Origin: Caldimicrobium sp964493015
GTDB taxonomy: Bacteria; Desulfobacterota; Thermodesulfobacteria; Thermodesulfobacteriales; Thermodesulfobacteriaceae
Direction of reading: 5' to 3'
NCBI GenBank assembly: GCA_964493015.1
Contig: CAZBLU010000012.1
Span: 1 to 43,235 of the forward strand
DNA length: 43,235 nucleotides
The notes below the pieces were generated by a model, which ran no database searches, was not told where the DNA came from, and saw only the letters and a list, made by a program, of their open reading frames with translations. Made by a program: the position numbers and the translations under genes. This document shows, piece after piece, positions 9,057 to 17,356 of the stretch. How positions within the stretch are numbered: position 1 is the stretch's first letter; each line of letters begins with the position of its first letter.

Positions 9057-9722
9057 ATGATCTCTGTGATAATTCCTACCTTAAATGAAGAAAGATATCT
9101 CCCTAAGCTTCTCCATTCACTTAAGCCCTTGCAACCTGAGGAGATAATCGTAGTTGACGGGGGAAGTGGGGATAAAACCGTAGAGGTGGCAAGGAGCTTA
9201 GGGGCTAAGGTTCTTTTCTCTGAAAGAGGTCGAGGGCTTCAGCTGCATAGAGGGGCCTTAGAAGCCAAGGGAAATTACTTACTGTTCCTTCATGCCGATA
9301 CCTATTTTCCAGAACCCATTGATCTCTCTAATATAGCGAAGCAGGGAATTCGTGCCTCTTTTTTCACCCTTTGCTATGAGGAAGGGACTCCTTCACTTCG
9401 TCTTCTTGCCAAACTCATTAATCTTAGGTCAAGGCTTTGGAACTTACCCTATGGGGATCAGGGGCTTTTTCTGGAAAGGGAGCTCTATTTCCAAGTGGGA
9501 GGTTTCAAGGAGCTTCCCTTTCTTGAAGATCTTGACTTTATCCTGAGATTGAGAAAGATTTATCGCCCAGTGCCCCTGAGCTACCGAATAATCGTCTCTG
9601 GCCGAAAACTAAAGTCTAATCTTCCCCTTTACCCCTTTCTGGTCAGCCTAAGAAATAACTTCCTTATTCTCCTCTATCTCCTTGGTTTTTCTCCTTATAC
9701 ATTGAGAAAGCTATATAAATAG
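9057..9722 (+). CDS. glycosyltransferase family 2, TIGR04283-type (rSAM/selenodomain-associated transferase 2)
   Basis: GT-A fold glycosyltransferase of 221 residues. Motifs are ISVIIPTLNEERYLPKLL at the N-terminus, VVDGGSGDKT (32-41) and the nucleotide-sugar DxD-like FLHADT (77-82). GDQGLFLERELYFQVGGF and LEDLDFILRLRK follow in the middle. The short length, the RGRGLQLHRG segment and the C-terminal hydrophobic stretch are characteristic of the TIGR04283 subgroup, which co-occurs with radical SAM proteins of the ArsS type. It is probably cytoplasmic and membrane-associated, and donor and acceptor are unknown. It is the first gene of the accessory cluster, 80 bases ahead of the rhodanese gene. 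Confidence 0.85.
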   Translation: MISVIIPTLNEERYLPKLLHSLKPLQPEEIIVVDGGSGDKTVEVARSLGAKVLFSERGRGLQLHRGALEAKGNYLLFLHADTYFPEPIDLSNIAKQGIRASFFTLCYEEGTPSLRLLAKLINLRSRLWNLPYGDQGLFLERELYFQVGGFKELPFLEDLDFILRLRKIYRPVPLSYRIIVSGRKLKSNLPLYPFLVSLRNNFLILLYLLGFSPYTLRKLYK

Positions 9723-9804
9723 TTTTTATCTTATACATAAATTCTATTTGACTGAACCAGGTTTTAAAATAAATTAGGTCAAAAATTTTATAAGGGGGTG
9801 TGCC

Positions 9805-10242
9805 ATGAAGAGAATCTTTAGGGGGTTTATTTTGTTTTTCCTATTCCTCACTGCTGCCACCATCTTTACTCAAAGGGCCTATGCTACAAATTTTATTGAG
9901 CCTGAGGAATTTAAGAAATGGCTTACCAGTGGGAAACCGGTAATCATAGTTGATATTCAGCCCCATGAAGAATTTGTGAAGAAGCATTTCAAGGGTTCAA
10001 TTGAAACCAATGCCTTTCCTGCAAACACGGAAGAATTAAAAAAGCGTTTGGACAAGGCCTTACCTATTATTCAAAAATCAAATGACCCTGTGGTCATTAT
10101 TTGTCCCAGGGGTAGAAGTGGTGCTCAAAATAGTTATGATTATCTAAAGGCTAAGGGAGTTCCTGAGAGCAGGCTTTTTATCTTGAAAGGCGGTATAGCT
10201 GGTTGGCCCTATCCTGAGCTTTTGGAGAAGAGTGAAAAATAA
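9805..10242 (+). CDS. secreted rhodanese-domain protein
   Basis: Residues 1-27 form a signal peptide (basic start, hydrophobic core, cleavage after AYA). The rest is a single rhodanese domain with the active-site loop C100-PRGRSG and the downstream KGGIAGWPYPE motif typical of PspE/GlpE-type proteins. It would act in the periplasm on persulfide sulfur or a similar thiophilic substrate. ATG 9805 follows AAGGGGGTG (9791-9799). It ends two bases before the ArsM-ArsS start, so the two are almost certainly cotranscribed. This suggests a role in handling a thiol- or sulfur-bound substrate or product of that pathway. Confidence 0.88.
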   Translation: MKRIFRGFILFFLFLTAATIFTQRAYATNFIEPEEFKKWLTSGKPVIIVDIQPHEEFVKKHFKGSIETNAFPANTEELKKRLDKALPIIQKSNDPVVIICPRGRSGAQNSYDYLKAKGVPESRLFILKGGIAGWPYPELLEKSEK

Positions 10243-10244
10243 TC

Positions 10245-12314
10245 ATGGAGGTATCTGTTCTTGAGACCTATAAAAGGGCTGCAAAGTCTCTGGAGGTAAG
10301 GCTTTGCTGCCCTATTAGTTATTCTCGGCCTGAGTTATTAAAGATTATCCCAAAGGAAATTTTAGAAAGAGACTATGGTTGTGGAGATCCTACAGCCTAT
10401 GTTAGGCCTGGGGAGGTGGTGCTTGATCTTGGTTCTGGCTCTGGCAAACACTGCTTTATGATTGCTCAAATTGTCGGTAAAGAGGGGAAAGTCATTGGGG
10501 TAGACTTTAATGAGGAGATGCTCAAACTTGCCAGAAAATACCAAGGGTACATAGCTGAGAAACTGGGATACTTTAATACGGAGTTTAGAAAGGCAAAGAT
10601 CCAAAACCTAAGGCTTGATTTGGAGAAGGTTGAGGCCTATCTTAGAGCAAATCCTGTTAGAACTGTCGAGGATTACCTTAGATTTCAAGAGTATGTGGAA
10701 AGGCTTGAAAAGGAAGATCCCCTTATCCCTGATGGCACAATTGACACAGTGGTTTCAAACTGTGTATTAAATCTCGTGAAAGACTCTGATAAAGAGCTCC
10801 TTTTTAGGGAGATATATAGAGTCTTAAAGCCAGGGGGTAGGGCAGTTATAAGTGATATTGTCTCTGACGAAGATGTGCCTGAGCCTTTGAAGCAAGACCC
10901 TGAACTTTGGGCAGGCTGTATCTCTGGAGCCCTAAGAGAGGACCTTTTCTTAGAGAGCTTCCTCAAAGCAGGTTTTGGAAGCGTTAGGATTCTTAAGTAT
11001 GAGCAAAAGCCCTGGCAGGTAATTGAAGGGATTGAATTTCGCTCTATAACCATTGAGGCTATAAAAACTGACCAGGGGCCTTGTATAGACAGGGGGCATG
11101 CAGTTATCTACAAGGGGCCTTTCCAAAAGGTAGAAGACAAAGAGGGACATATCTTTGAGCTGGGTAAAAGGGTTGCAGTTTGCGAGAAAACCTTTAGAAA
11201 TCTCAAGAGGTTTGCTAAGGATTACTTTATCTTTATTGAGCCAGCAAAAGAGCTTTCTCCAAAACCTTTTCCCCATGATAAGCCCATAATTTATCGTTCA
11301 CCTAAGACTACAAAGGGTGGCAAATGGGAGGATGAAGCCTCCTCCTCTTGCTGTGTCCCTACAGAGCCTTTTAAGCCCTTTAAGGAAAAGCTTAAAGAGC
11401 TTGGGGTAGAGCTTAGCAAAGACAAGATCGAGGTCATTCAGCTTAATGTGGGGCATAGGTGTAATCAGTCCTGTCTTCACTGTCACCTCTCTGCAGGGCT
11501 CAAGGGTAGCCTAATGGAGGCAGAAGTTCTTGAGGCCTGTATAGAGCTTATCAAAAGAAATCCTGGTTTAACAGTGGACATAACAGGTGGGGCCCCAGAA
11601 TTGCATCCACAGATTGATTACTTGCTTGAGGCCATAGCTCCCTGGGCAAAAGAGATTTACTTTCGCACCAATTTGACTGCCCTTAGTGAGCGAACTGAGC
11701 TTTTTGAGCTATTTAAAAGATATCCCATAAAACTTGTAGCTTCTTTTCCCAGCCATGTGGCAGAGGAGGTTGATTCTATTCGTGGCAATGGGACCTTTAA
11801 AAGGTCCTTAGAGATGCTTGAGCAACTCTCCCTTTTAGGTTTTGGAAAGACTAAGCCCCTCTATCTTGCAGTAAATCCCACTGGTCCTGCCTTAGTCCCT
11901 CAGGAAGAAGTGCTTAAAGAGCAATTTGAGGAATTTCTTGGAAAGAGAGGCATTTCCTTTAATGGCCTCTTTGTTCTTAACAATCTCTCTATTGGGAGAT
12001 TTAAAAAATATTTGCAGAGGAAAGGGCTTTTAAAAGCTTATCAGGACCTTCTTTATCAGAATTTTAATGCCAAAACCTTAGATCATCTTATGTGCAAAAA
12101 GTTGATTAACATTTCCCCTAAGGGTGAACTTTTTGACTGCGATTTTAATCAGGCCCTAAAATTAAGGATTAAGGAGCCTAAAAATGTTTTTGCACTACTT
12201 GAGATGGGTTTAGAGAGCCTTTCTGGAAGAAAAATTATGGTGGGTGATCACTGTTATGGATGCACAGCCCTTTTTGGAACAAGCTGTTTCGGAGCTCTTA
12301 CAGAAGTGCACTAA
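10245..12314 (+). CDS. arsM-arsS: fused arsenite methyltransferase (ArsM) and radical SAM protein (ArsS, TIGR04167-like)
   Basis: A 689-residue two-domain protein. Residues 1-370 form a complete ArsM-type methyltransferase: RLCCP (19-23), DYGCGDP with Cys46, the SAM-binding DLGSGSGKH (61-69), SNCVLNL with Cys173, WAGCISGAL with Cys225, the C-terminal GHIFELGKRVAVCEKTF segment and a CC pair at 369-370. Residues about 395-689 form a radical SAM domain with C406-x3-C410-x2-C413, TGGAPELHP, and a Cys-rich tail (Cys617, Cys632, Cys670, Cys673, Cys681) ending HCYGCTALFGTSCFGAL as in ArsS. ArsM methylates As(III) with SAM. ArsS is reported to transfer a 5'-deoxyadenosyl group to dimethylarsenite on the way to arsenosugars. 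The two are usually separate genes, and I infer that the fusion does both steps. Confidence 0.88.
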   Translation: MEVSVLETYKRAAKSLEVRLCCPISYSRPELLKIIPKEILERDYGCGDPTAYVRPGEVVLDLGSGSGKHCFMIAQIVGKEGKVIGVDFNEEMLKLARKYQGYIAEKLGYFNTEFRKAKIQNLRLDLEKVEAYLRANPVRTVEDYLRFQEYVERLEKEDPLIPDGTIDTVVSNCVLNLVKDSDKELLFREIYRVLKPGGRAVISDIVSDEDVPEPLKQDPELWAGCISGALREDLFLESFLKAGFGSVRILKYEQKPWQVIEGIEFRSITIEAIKTDQGPCIDRGHAVIYKGPFQKVEDKEGHIFELGKRVAVCEKTFRNLKRFAKDYFIFIEPAKELSPKPFPHDKPIIYRSPKTTKGGKWEDEASSSCCVPTEPFKPFKEKLKELGVELSKDKIEVIQLNVGHRCNQSCLHCHLSAGLKGSLMEAEVLEACIELIKRNPGLTVDITGGAPELHPQIDYLLEAIAPWAKEIYFRTNLTALSERTELFELFKRYPIKLVASFPSHVAEEVDSIRGNGTFKRSLEMLEQLSLLGFGKTKPLYLAVNPTGPALVPQEEVLKEQFEEFLGKRGISFNGLFVLNNLSIGRFKKYLQRKGLLKAYQDLLYQNFNAKTLDHLMCKKLINISPKGELFDCDFNQALKLRIKEPKNVFALLEMGLESLSGRKIMVGDHCYGCTALFGTSCFGALTEVH

Positions 12315-13926
12315 CTGTGGAGCATGCAGGCAAGTTTGTCCCTTTCTAAGAAGATTTGGCTTACCAAAGGAGATATTGGAAAAAGAAGCAGAGGAAGTTT
12401 TTTATTGCACAAATTGTGGGGCCTGTAATTTTGTCTGCAGGGAGAAACTAAGGCCCAAAGAGTCCCTCTATTATCTAAAGGTAAAGCTAATAGACAGAGG
12501 CTCTCCCTCTTTAGAAAACATAGTTAAAGGGGCAAGGGCTTTTGCTCTGAGAGGCCATTCCTTTCCCTTTGTCCATTGGGAGAGGGGAGAGGTTGCCTTC
12601 TGGCCAGGTTGTAGCCTCTCAGGAACTGCTCCAGATTTAGTTAAAAGACTAATAAAGGTTCTAAAGCAAAGGCTTGGCACCCAAAAGTTGGCCTTGGTGC
12701 TTGATTGCTGTTTTGATCCTCTCTTTCAAAATGGGGACCTTAGAGGTGTGGAAAAGGCTTGGAGGGATATCAACACAAGACTGAAAAGTTTTGGCATAAA
12801 AAGGGTTATCACAGGTTGCACAAATTGTTATAAGATTTTTAAGTTATATGCCCAGGATGTAGATATTTCGCACATTTTACAGGAGTTCCAAAGTGAAGAT
12901 TTTAAGGAAATTCCTAAGGATGCCCTGCTTCATTTTCCCTGTCCAGCCTTTGTAGCAAGGGAGGTAAAGGCCTATGTAGAGGAAGCCCTTTCAGGAAGAG
13001 TAAAGGAATCTTTTAAGGCACCCTTTTGTTGTGGAGCAGGGGGTTCTGCCCATTTGGATAAGGATCTTTCAGAGGCCTTTTTGGAAAAAGTTGCTAAAAG
13101 GGCTAAAGGAAGGCCAGTTCTTACCTTTTGCATGGGCTGTAAGAATAGATTTGTAAAGAAAGGGCTTAAGGCCTATCATCTCTTTGAGACCTTGGGTGAA
13201 ACCAAGTTTAAGGAGTTTGCAGTCTCCTCTGGTAGAAAATGGCTTAATCGTTTATATCTCTCCTTGAGTAGAAAGATTTTCAACAAAAAGGGGTTTTTAC
13301 TTCTGGGATTTATTCTTTTATTTGGGGTGAGTGTCTATTTTCAAAGAAAAGGCCTTTTTTCGGAAACCTTTTTTAAGACCTACTTAGAACCTTATGCGAG
13401 ACATCCTCTGAGTTTTTTGCTCTATCTATTCTTCTATGCCCTGGCCCCAAGTCTTTTTATTTCAAGCCTTGCTCTTACTCTTACTGCAGGATTTCTTTGG
13501 GGCCCTTTTTTAGGCACAGTTATGGCCTTAAGTGGAGCAACCTTAGGGGCCACTGTTTCTTTTTTGCTTAGTAGATACTTTTTCAGGGAGGCCATTAAGT
13601 TCAGGCTTGGCCTTGAGAAGTGGCAGTATCTCAGCGAAAAGACTCGTAAACATGGCTGGAAGGCCGTTGCTGTAGCAAGGCTTGTCCCCTTTTTTCCCTA
13701 TCCTGTGATCAATTATCTCTTTGGCCTAACCCCCATTCCTCTATCTCACTATGTCCTTGCTACTTTCATCTTTATGGCTCCAGCTGGCTTTGCCTATACC
13801 TATCTTGGCTATTCCCTTAAAGAGGTCTTTCTTAAAGCAAATTTTCTCCCTTTACTACTGGTCATAGCTATATTTGCCTTGTTAACCTTGTTGGTTAAGA
13901 GATTTCTCAGGAAGTGGAAAATCTAA
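12256..13926 (+). CDS. ferredoxin/CCG-domain iron-sulfur protein fused to a TVP38/TMEM64 membrane domain
   Basis: A 556-residue fusion. It opens with a 2[4Fe-4S] ferredoxin-like unit (C18/C21/C24/C28 and C51/C54/C57/C61). Two heterodisulfide-reductase/GlpC-type CCG regions follow (VLDCCFDP with ITGCTNCY, then PFCCGAGGSAH with TFCMGCKNRF). From about residue 345 comes a TVP38/TMEM64 (DedA-like) membrane domain with TLTAGFLWGPFLGTV and ARLVPFFPYPVINYLFGL. It looks like a membrane-anchored redox module. ATG 12256 is preferred because GGTGGGTG lies upstream; GTG 12244 would add four residues. The gene starts at least 59 bases before the ArsM-ArsS stop. The overlap is forced, since the first Cys codons lie inside it. 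Electron donor and partner are unknown. Confidence 0.85.
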   Translation: MDAQPFLEQAVSELLQKCTNCGACRQVCPFLRRFGLPKEILEKEAEEVFYCTNCGACNFVCREKLRPKESLYYLKVKLIDRGSPSLENIVKGARAFALRGHSFPFVHWERGEVAFWPGCSLSGTAPDLVKRLIKVLKQRLGTQKLALVLDCCFDPLFQNGDLRGVEKAWRDINTRLKSFGIKRVITGCTNCYKIFKLYAQDVDISHILQEFQSEDFKEIPKDALLHFPCPAFVAREVKAYVEEALSGRVKESFKAPFCCGAGGSAHLDKDLSEAFLEKVAKRAKGRPVLTFCMGCKNRFVKKGLKAYHLFETLGETKFKEFAVSSGRKWLNRLYLSLSRKIFNKKGFLLLGFILLFGVSVYFQRKGLFSETFFKTYLEPYARHPLSFLLYLFFYALAPSLFISSLALTLTAGFLWGPFLGTVMALSGATLGATVSFLLSRYFFREAIKFRLGLEKWQYLSEKTRKHGWKAVAVARLVPFFPYPVINYLFGLTPIPLSHYVLATFIFMAPAGFAYTYLGYSLKEVFLKANFLPLLLVIAIFALLTLLVKRFLRKWKI

Positions 13927-14582
13927 TAGCCCTTGCCCTCTTTTTTAAATTTCCCGAAAAAGGCAAAGTGAAGACAAGGCTTGCAAGCTCTTTGGGAAAG
14001 AGAGGTGCCACCTTTATTTATAAATATCTCCTAAAACAGACCATAAAGAATCTTGAAAAATTTAAAGAAAATGCGAGACGGGAAAGCAAGCTCTATCTTT
14101 TTGGCTTTTATGAGGGAAGGATTAGTTCAGTAGATTTGGGAGTTTTTGCTTTTAAACAAAAATGGCTCTTTCTTCCCCAGGTAGGGAAAAATCTGGGTGA
14201 AAGGCTTTTTTCTGGCACAAAGCTTCTCTTTGAGCTTGGTTTTGAAGGGGTTATACTTTTAGGGGCAGACTGCCCTTTTATTGATGTCCCCTATCTAAAT
14301 CAGGCCCTGGAGGCCCTTCGGTTTTGCCCTATAGTTATAGGGCCAGCCCTTGATGGAGGATATGTGCTCCTTGGGGTTAGACAAGACTTTAGGGAAAACC
14401 TTCCCCTTCTTTTTCAGGGCTTACCTTTTGAAACCTCCTATTTACTCAAGGAGACCTTGTCAAGGCTTCCAGAAGGAAGCTGCATCCTTTTACCTCCCCT
14501 CTTTGATATAGATTATCCAAAGGATTTACTTAGATGGTTTTGGAGGAAATTTAAATCAGGCTTTTTTCTCAGTAAGGCTTAA
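13914..14582 (+). CDS. TIGR04282-type glycosyltransferase/nucleotidyltransferase-like protein (DUF2064)
   Basis: Protein of 222 residues with a GT-A/nucleotidyltransferase fold. Motifs include FKFPEKGKVKTRLA (K20-T-R-L near the phosphate-binding site), VILLGADCPFI with an Asp-Cys-Pro, and IGPALDGGYVLLGV. FDIDYPKDL follows near the end. This set defines the rSAM/selenodomain-associated transferase 1 family. The start is GTG 13914, overlapping the previous stop by 13 bases. As the distal gene of the cluster it may modify the product of the ArsM-ArsS step, for example at a sugar or nucleotide. That is inference from neighbourhood. Confidence 0.85.
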   Translation: MENLIALALFFKFPEKGKVKTRLASSLGKRGATFIYKYLLKQTIKNLEKFKENARRESKLYLFGFYEGRISSVDLGVFAFKQKWLFLPQVGKNLGERLFSGTKLLFELGFEGVILLGADCPFIDVPYLNQALEALRFCPIVIGPALDGGYVLLGVRQDFRENLPLLFQGLPFETSYLLKETLSRLPEGSCILLPPLFDIDYPKDLLRWFWRKFKSGFFLSKA

Positions 14583-14875
14583 GTTTTATAATGAGTTATC
14601 GTATTGAAGAAGGATCAACGCTAAGTTTTAAGATTTATGAATATTTTGATCCTTTTTAGACAAACCATTTATTTTTCGGTTAAAGAAGATCAATTTATTA
14701 GCATGAGCTCGATAATAGAGCGCCCCAAGGAAAGAGGATGTAGTATGTATGGCAAGAAGAAAAGGATGTATTTTAATTTGATCACATTTGTTATTTATTG
14801 GTTGTGAATATAGGCATTCTTTATATATAAGAAAAAAACATAAAATTACTAATAGAATTAATATAGCTACTAAAT
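14583..14875. other. AT-rich gap with no supported gene
   Basis: This stretch follows the accessory cluster and is visibly more AT-rich than its neighbours. It holds only very short open frames, such as 22 codons from ATG 14591, with no family resemblance. I saw no hairpin terminator, tRNA or inverted terminal repeat in it. Confidence 0.5.
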
Positions 14876-15455
14876 TTAATTTGCAACAAGGTCTATATGT
14901 ATATATAAAAGATATAAGAAAAAAAGAAGAAAAACAGCAAATATAAAAGTAGGCAAATCTAAAATGTAGTCTAAAATTTTAAATGTATACTTAAATGAAA
15001 AAAGTATAAAATATAACATATTAATTAAAAACACTATAAACAATCCTGCCAAGGTTCTGCTCATGACAAAGTGAACTTCAGACATTTCATAGGCAGATTT
15101 CTCAAAATGTTCATAAACTAGATATTCATTAGCACAAGGCACAACTTTTTCAATATTTGAATCATAATCACATGTTCTATCTATATTATTTTTCTTAAGC
15201 AATCGTAATGGATTATAATTAAAAAAAAATTGATAATTAACTCTCCTGTAAAAGAAAAGAGTTCGCCAATAATTACTAAAACTGATATAATTATAATATC
15301 TACAAATAACATTTTTTTGAAAGATCTGTTATTTTGCCAAACCACCCATCAATGCCGATTTGGTCGCCTAACAAAAAGTAAGCAATGGAACCGACAGCTA
15401 CAGGGAAGATTAGGCGAATAAAAGGAAGATTAAGTAGCTGCCTAATACTTTCCAT
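14876..15455 (-). pseudogene. broken gene for a multi-pass membrane protein (two homopolymer frameshifts)
   Basis: Read on the minus strand from ATG 15455, a frame starting MESIRQLLNLPFIRLIFP runs to a stop just after a run of seven A (plus-strand T 15312-15318). The neighbouring frame then continues as KMLFVDIIIISVLVIIGELF up to a run of nine T (plus-strand A 15221-15229). The third frame continues as FFNYNPLRLLKKNNIDR and runs to a stop at 14876. Joined, they give one protein of about 190 residues with three to four hydrophobic helices. Each join needs one base added to a homopolymer. A single +1 shift at the first run also gives an open frame, but with a less membrane-like middle. Family not recognised. 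Confidence 0.5.
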
Positions 15456-15476
15456 AATTATTTCTATACTCTTTTT

Positions 15477-15758
15477 TTAAAGATTATTCAACGGATGAAA
15501 GTCAAAGGGCACTATCTTGGAACGAAGACGAAATATACCACAGCTAAGTTCTTGTGAAATCTCAAGAAGTTTATAAGAATCGGCAAGATTTTTTCAAAGA
15601 CCGCAATAATCCTCTTTTTTAAATTTTGTCATATACTGTTTCAAAATCTAAAGTCTTGCCTTTAAATCTAAGGTAAGCTGAAAGAAATGAGGTGCAATGC
15701 CGATTATGTAGATAATTTCAGCTTTATGTATTCCTACTCTGAGTTGTCTATCAGCCAA
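15477..15758 (-). pseudogene. possible decayed coding remnant with in-frame stops
   Basis: One minus-strand frame from about 15758 to the TAA at 15477-15479 reads like protein (NLADRQLRVGIHKAEIIYI, later KNLADSYKLLEISQELS and KIVPFDFHPLNNL). It is interrupted by one TAG and one TGA. No start, ribosome site or recognisable family is visible. It lies immediately upstream of the broken membrane-protein gene on the same strand. In AT-rich DNA such a frame could arise by chance. Confidence 0.25.
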
Positions 15759-15778
15759 GTTGTAGTTTTGTGAAAATT

Positions 15779-16921
15779 TTAGGAAAAATAAACGCTTAGA
15801 ACATGAGAGGTCTGATTAGCCTTTGTGATTTCTCTTTTTGATAGGGCTTTAGGTAGAAAAAAGTGTTTTTTAAAGTTTTTAATTTTTATTATCAGATTGT
15901 CTTCAATTCTCAGAAGTTCAGGTTCACCATCTTGGATATCCTTTAAGTACAACTTGAGGACAAACTGGCCATCCTCTTCTAATATTTCAAAGGGTCTGTC
16001 TTTAAAGAATATCTCTGAAGGGTCACGATCACCAAAAATCATCCTACTTAATTTAAGCAACTTCTCAATCCCCAATACTTCTTCCTCTATTTCTGGTATC
16101 TCAATTACGGGAGTAGGTGAGAAGGAATTCTTAATATGCTCAATATACCTCTCTCTGTATCCTTTTTGTCCAGTTTGCTTAGGGACTTTATTTAACATAA
16201 TAGCATCAACATTAAAACCGAAAAGATGGAGATATGTATAGGCCTTTTCAGTTTCTCTAAGCACCAATTTTTCTGGATTTGTGACTAATCTAACACTACT
16301 TATTTCTTGATTTAAAAGAGTATAGTAAAGTGAAAATACCTGGCTAAATAATTCTTCTAAAGCATCATAAGTTTCTTCCTCAGGTAAGGGCATATCAGTC
16401 ACTATCTTGGCAGCTGGGCGTATGAACTTCATGAGCTTTCTCTGGAGAGGAAGCACCTTAGTGATCCACCAACCTGCTGCATCAGGAAGACTAAGGAGCC
16501 TCAAAGTCTCTCCAGTGGGTGCTGAATCCATAATAATAACATCATACTTGCCTTCTTTATAGTGCTGATTTATCCACAGAAATGAGCAAACTTCTTCCAT
16601 TCCAGGAAGAATAGCTAACTCTTCAGAGAGAACATTCTCTACTCCCTGCCATCTCAATAAGCTTTTTAAATACTCCTGAAGTTTTCCCCAAAAGCGCTCA
16701 ACAGAGTAGTAAACATCTATTTCTTGAGCAAAGAGATTAGGTGCAATCTCTTTTGGCTCTGGAGAGAGCTCAAGCTCAAAGACATCTGAAAGGGAATGAG
16801 CTGGATCCACAGAAACGATAAGCGTTCTTTTGCCAAGGCTTGAAAGGTAGACAGCTGTTGCTGCAGAAAGGGTTGTTTTCCCAACCCCTCCCTTCCCTGT
16901 ATAGAGTATTATCCTTCCCAT
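15779..16921 (-). CDS. ArsA/Get3-family ATPase
   Basis: Single-domain ATPase of the ArsA/GET3 superfamily, 380 residues. It has the deviant Walker A GKGGVGKTT (9-17), the DPAHSLSDVF segment (39-48) and switch II DSAPTGETLRLL (132-143). PEKLVLRETEKAYTYLHLFG and VDAIMLNKVP follow, as in bacterial ArsA-like proteins. The C-terminal about 70 residues (GQFVLKLYLKDIQDGEPELL) form the small ArsA_HSP20-like beta domain. Canonical ArsA drives arsenite efflux with ArsB, while single-domain bacterial homologues often have other or unknown clients. No arsB is adjacent. It follows a small helical gene by six bases and forms a two-gene operon with it. Confidence 0.88.
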   Translation of the reverse strand: MGRIILYTGKGGVGKTTLSAATAVYLSSLGKRTLIVSVDPAHSLSDVFELELSPEPKEIAPNLFAQEIDVYYSVERFWGKLQEYLKSLLRWQGVENVLSEELAILPGMEEVCSFLWINQHYKEGKYDVIIMDSAPTGETLRLLSLPDAAGWWITKVLPLQRKLMKFIRPAAKIVTDMPLPEEETYDALEELFSQVFSLYYTLLNQEISSVRLVTNPEKLVLRETEKAYTYLHLFGFNVDAIMLNKVPKQTGQKGYRERYIEHIKNSFSPTPVIEIPEIEEEVLGIEKLLKLSRMIFGDRDPSEIFFKDRPFEILEEDGQFVLKLYLKDIQDGEPELLRIEDNLIIKIKNFKKHFFLPKALSKREITKANQTSHVLSVYFS

Positions 16922-16927
16922 AGCTCA

Positions 16928-17149
16928 CTAATCGCCTGCCTTTTCTACCTTGATCTTCTTAGCTTCAGGTGCTCTCTCAGCTCTTTCAAGTTCTTCTATC
17001 TTTTTGTCAAGCGCACTTCTCAATGCAAGCAAGACCTCTCTACGAGCATTTTTCAAGTGTTTTTTACTTTCTTCAGGAATAAAAGAAAAAAGATCTTCAA
17101 GAAAAGTATCCCATGCCTTTATTAAGTGTTCAACCCATCTCTGTTTCAT
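16928..17149 (-). CDS. small helical protein upstream of the ArsA-type ATPase
   Basis: A product of 73 residues starting MKQRWVEHLIKAWDTFLEDL, almost entirely amphipathic helix, with a charged tail ending KKIKVEKAGD. Not recognised as a named family. GGAGG lies about 13 bases upstream of its ATG on the minus strand. The tight spacing to the ATPase gene suggests a partner or substrate adaptor, but nothing in the sequence proves that. Confidence 0.7.
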   Translation of the reverse strand: MKQRWVEHLIKAWDTFLEDLFSFIPEESKKHLKNARREVLLALRSALDKKIEELERAERAPEAKKIKVEKAGD

Positions 17150-17356
17150 AAGGCCTTAAACCTCCTAAAGATTGATGTCTTTCTGCTATAAATTTAAATC
17201 AAAGACTCTATGAAGGCAAGAACCTTTTAAGGCTTAAAGAGTAGCTCTATTCCTGCGAGGCATACCTGAATTTGATAAAATTTTCACTATAAAATTAAGT
17301 TTTAGTTTTAAGTATTATTATTTTATAACACAAAAAAAACAATAGGAGGGTAAAAG

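Noticed and set aside
14591..14659. 22-codon frame after the TIGR04282 gene
   Set aside because: Too short, no family and no ribosome site.
15477..15758. In-frame TGA read as a second selenocysteine
   Set aside because: The same frame also contains a TAG, has no start or ribosome site, and lies in AT-rich decayed DNA.
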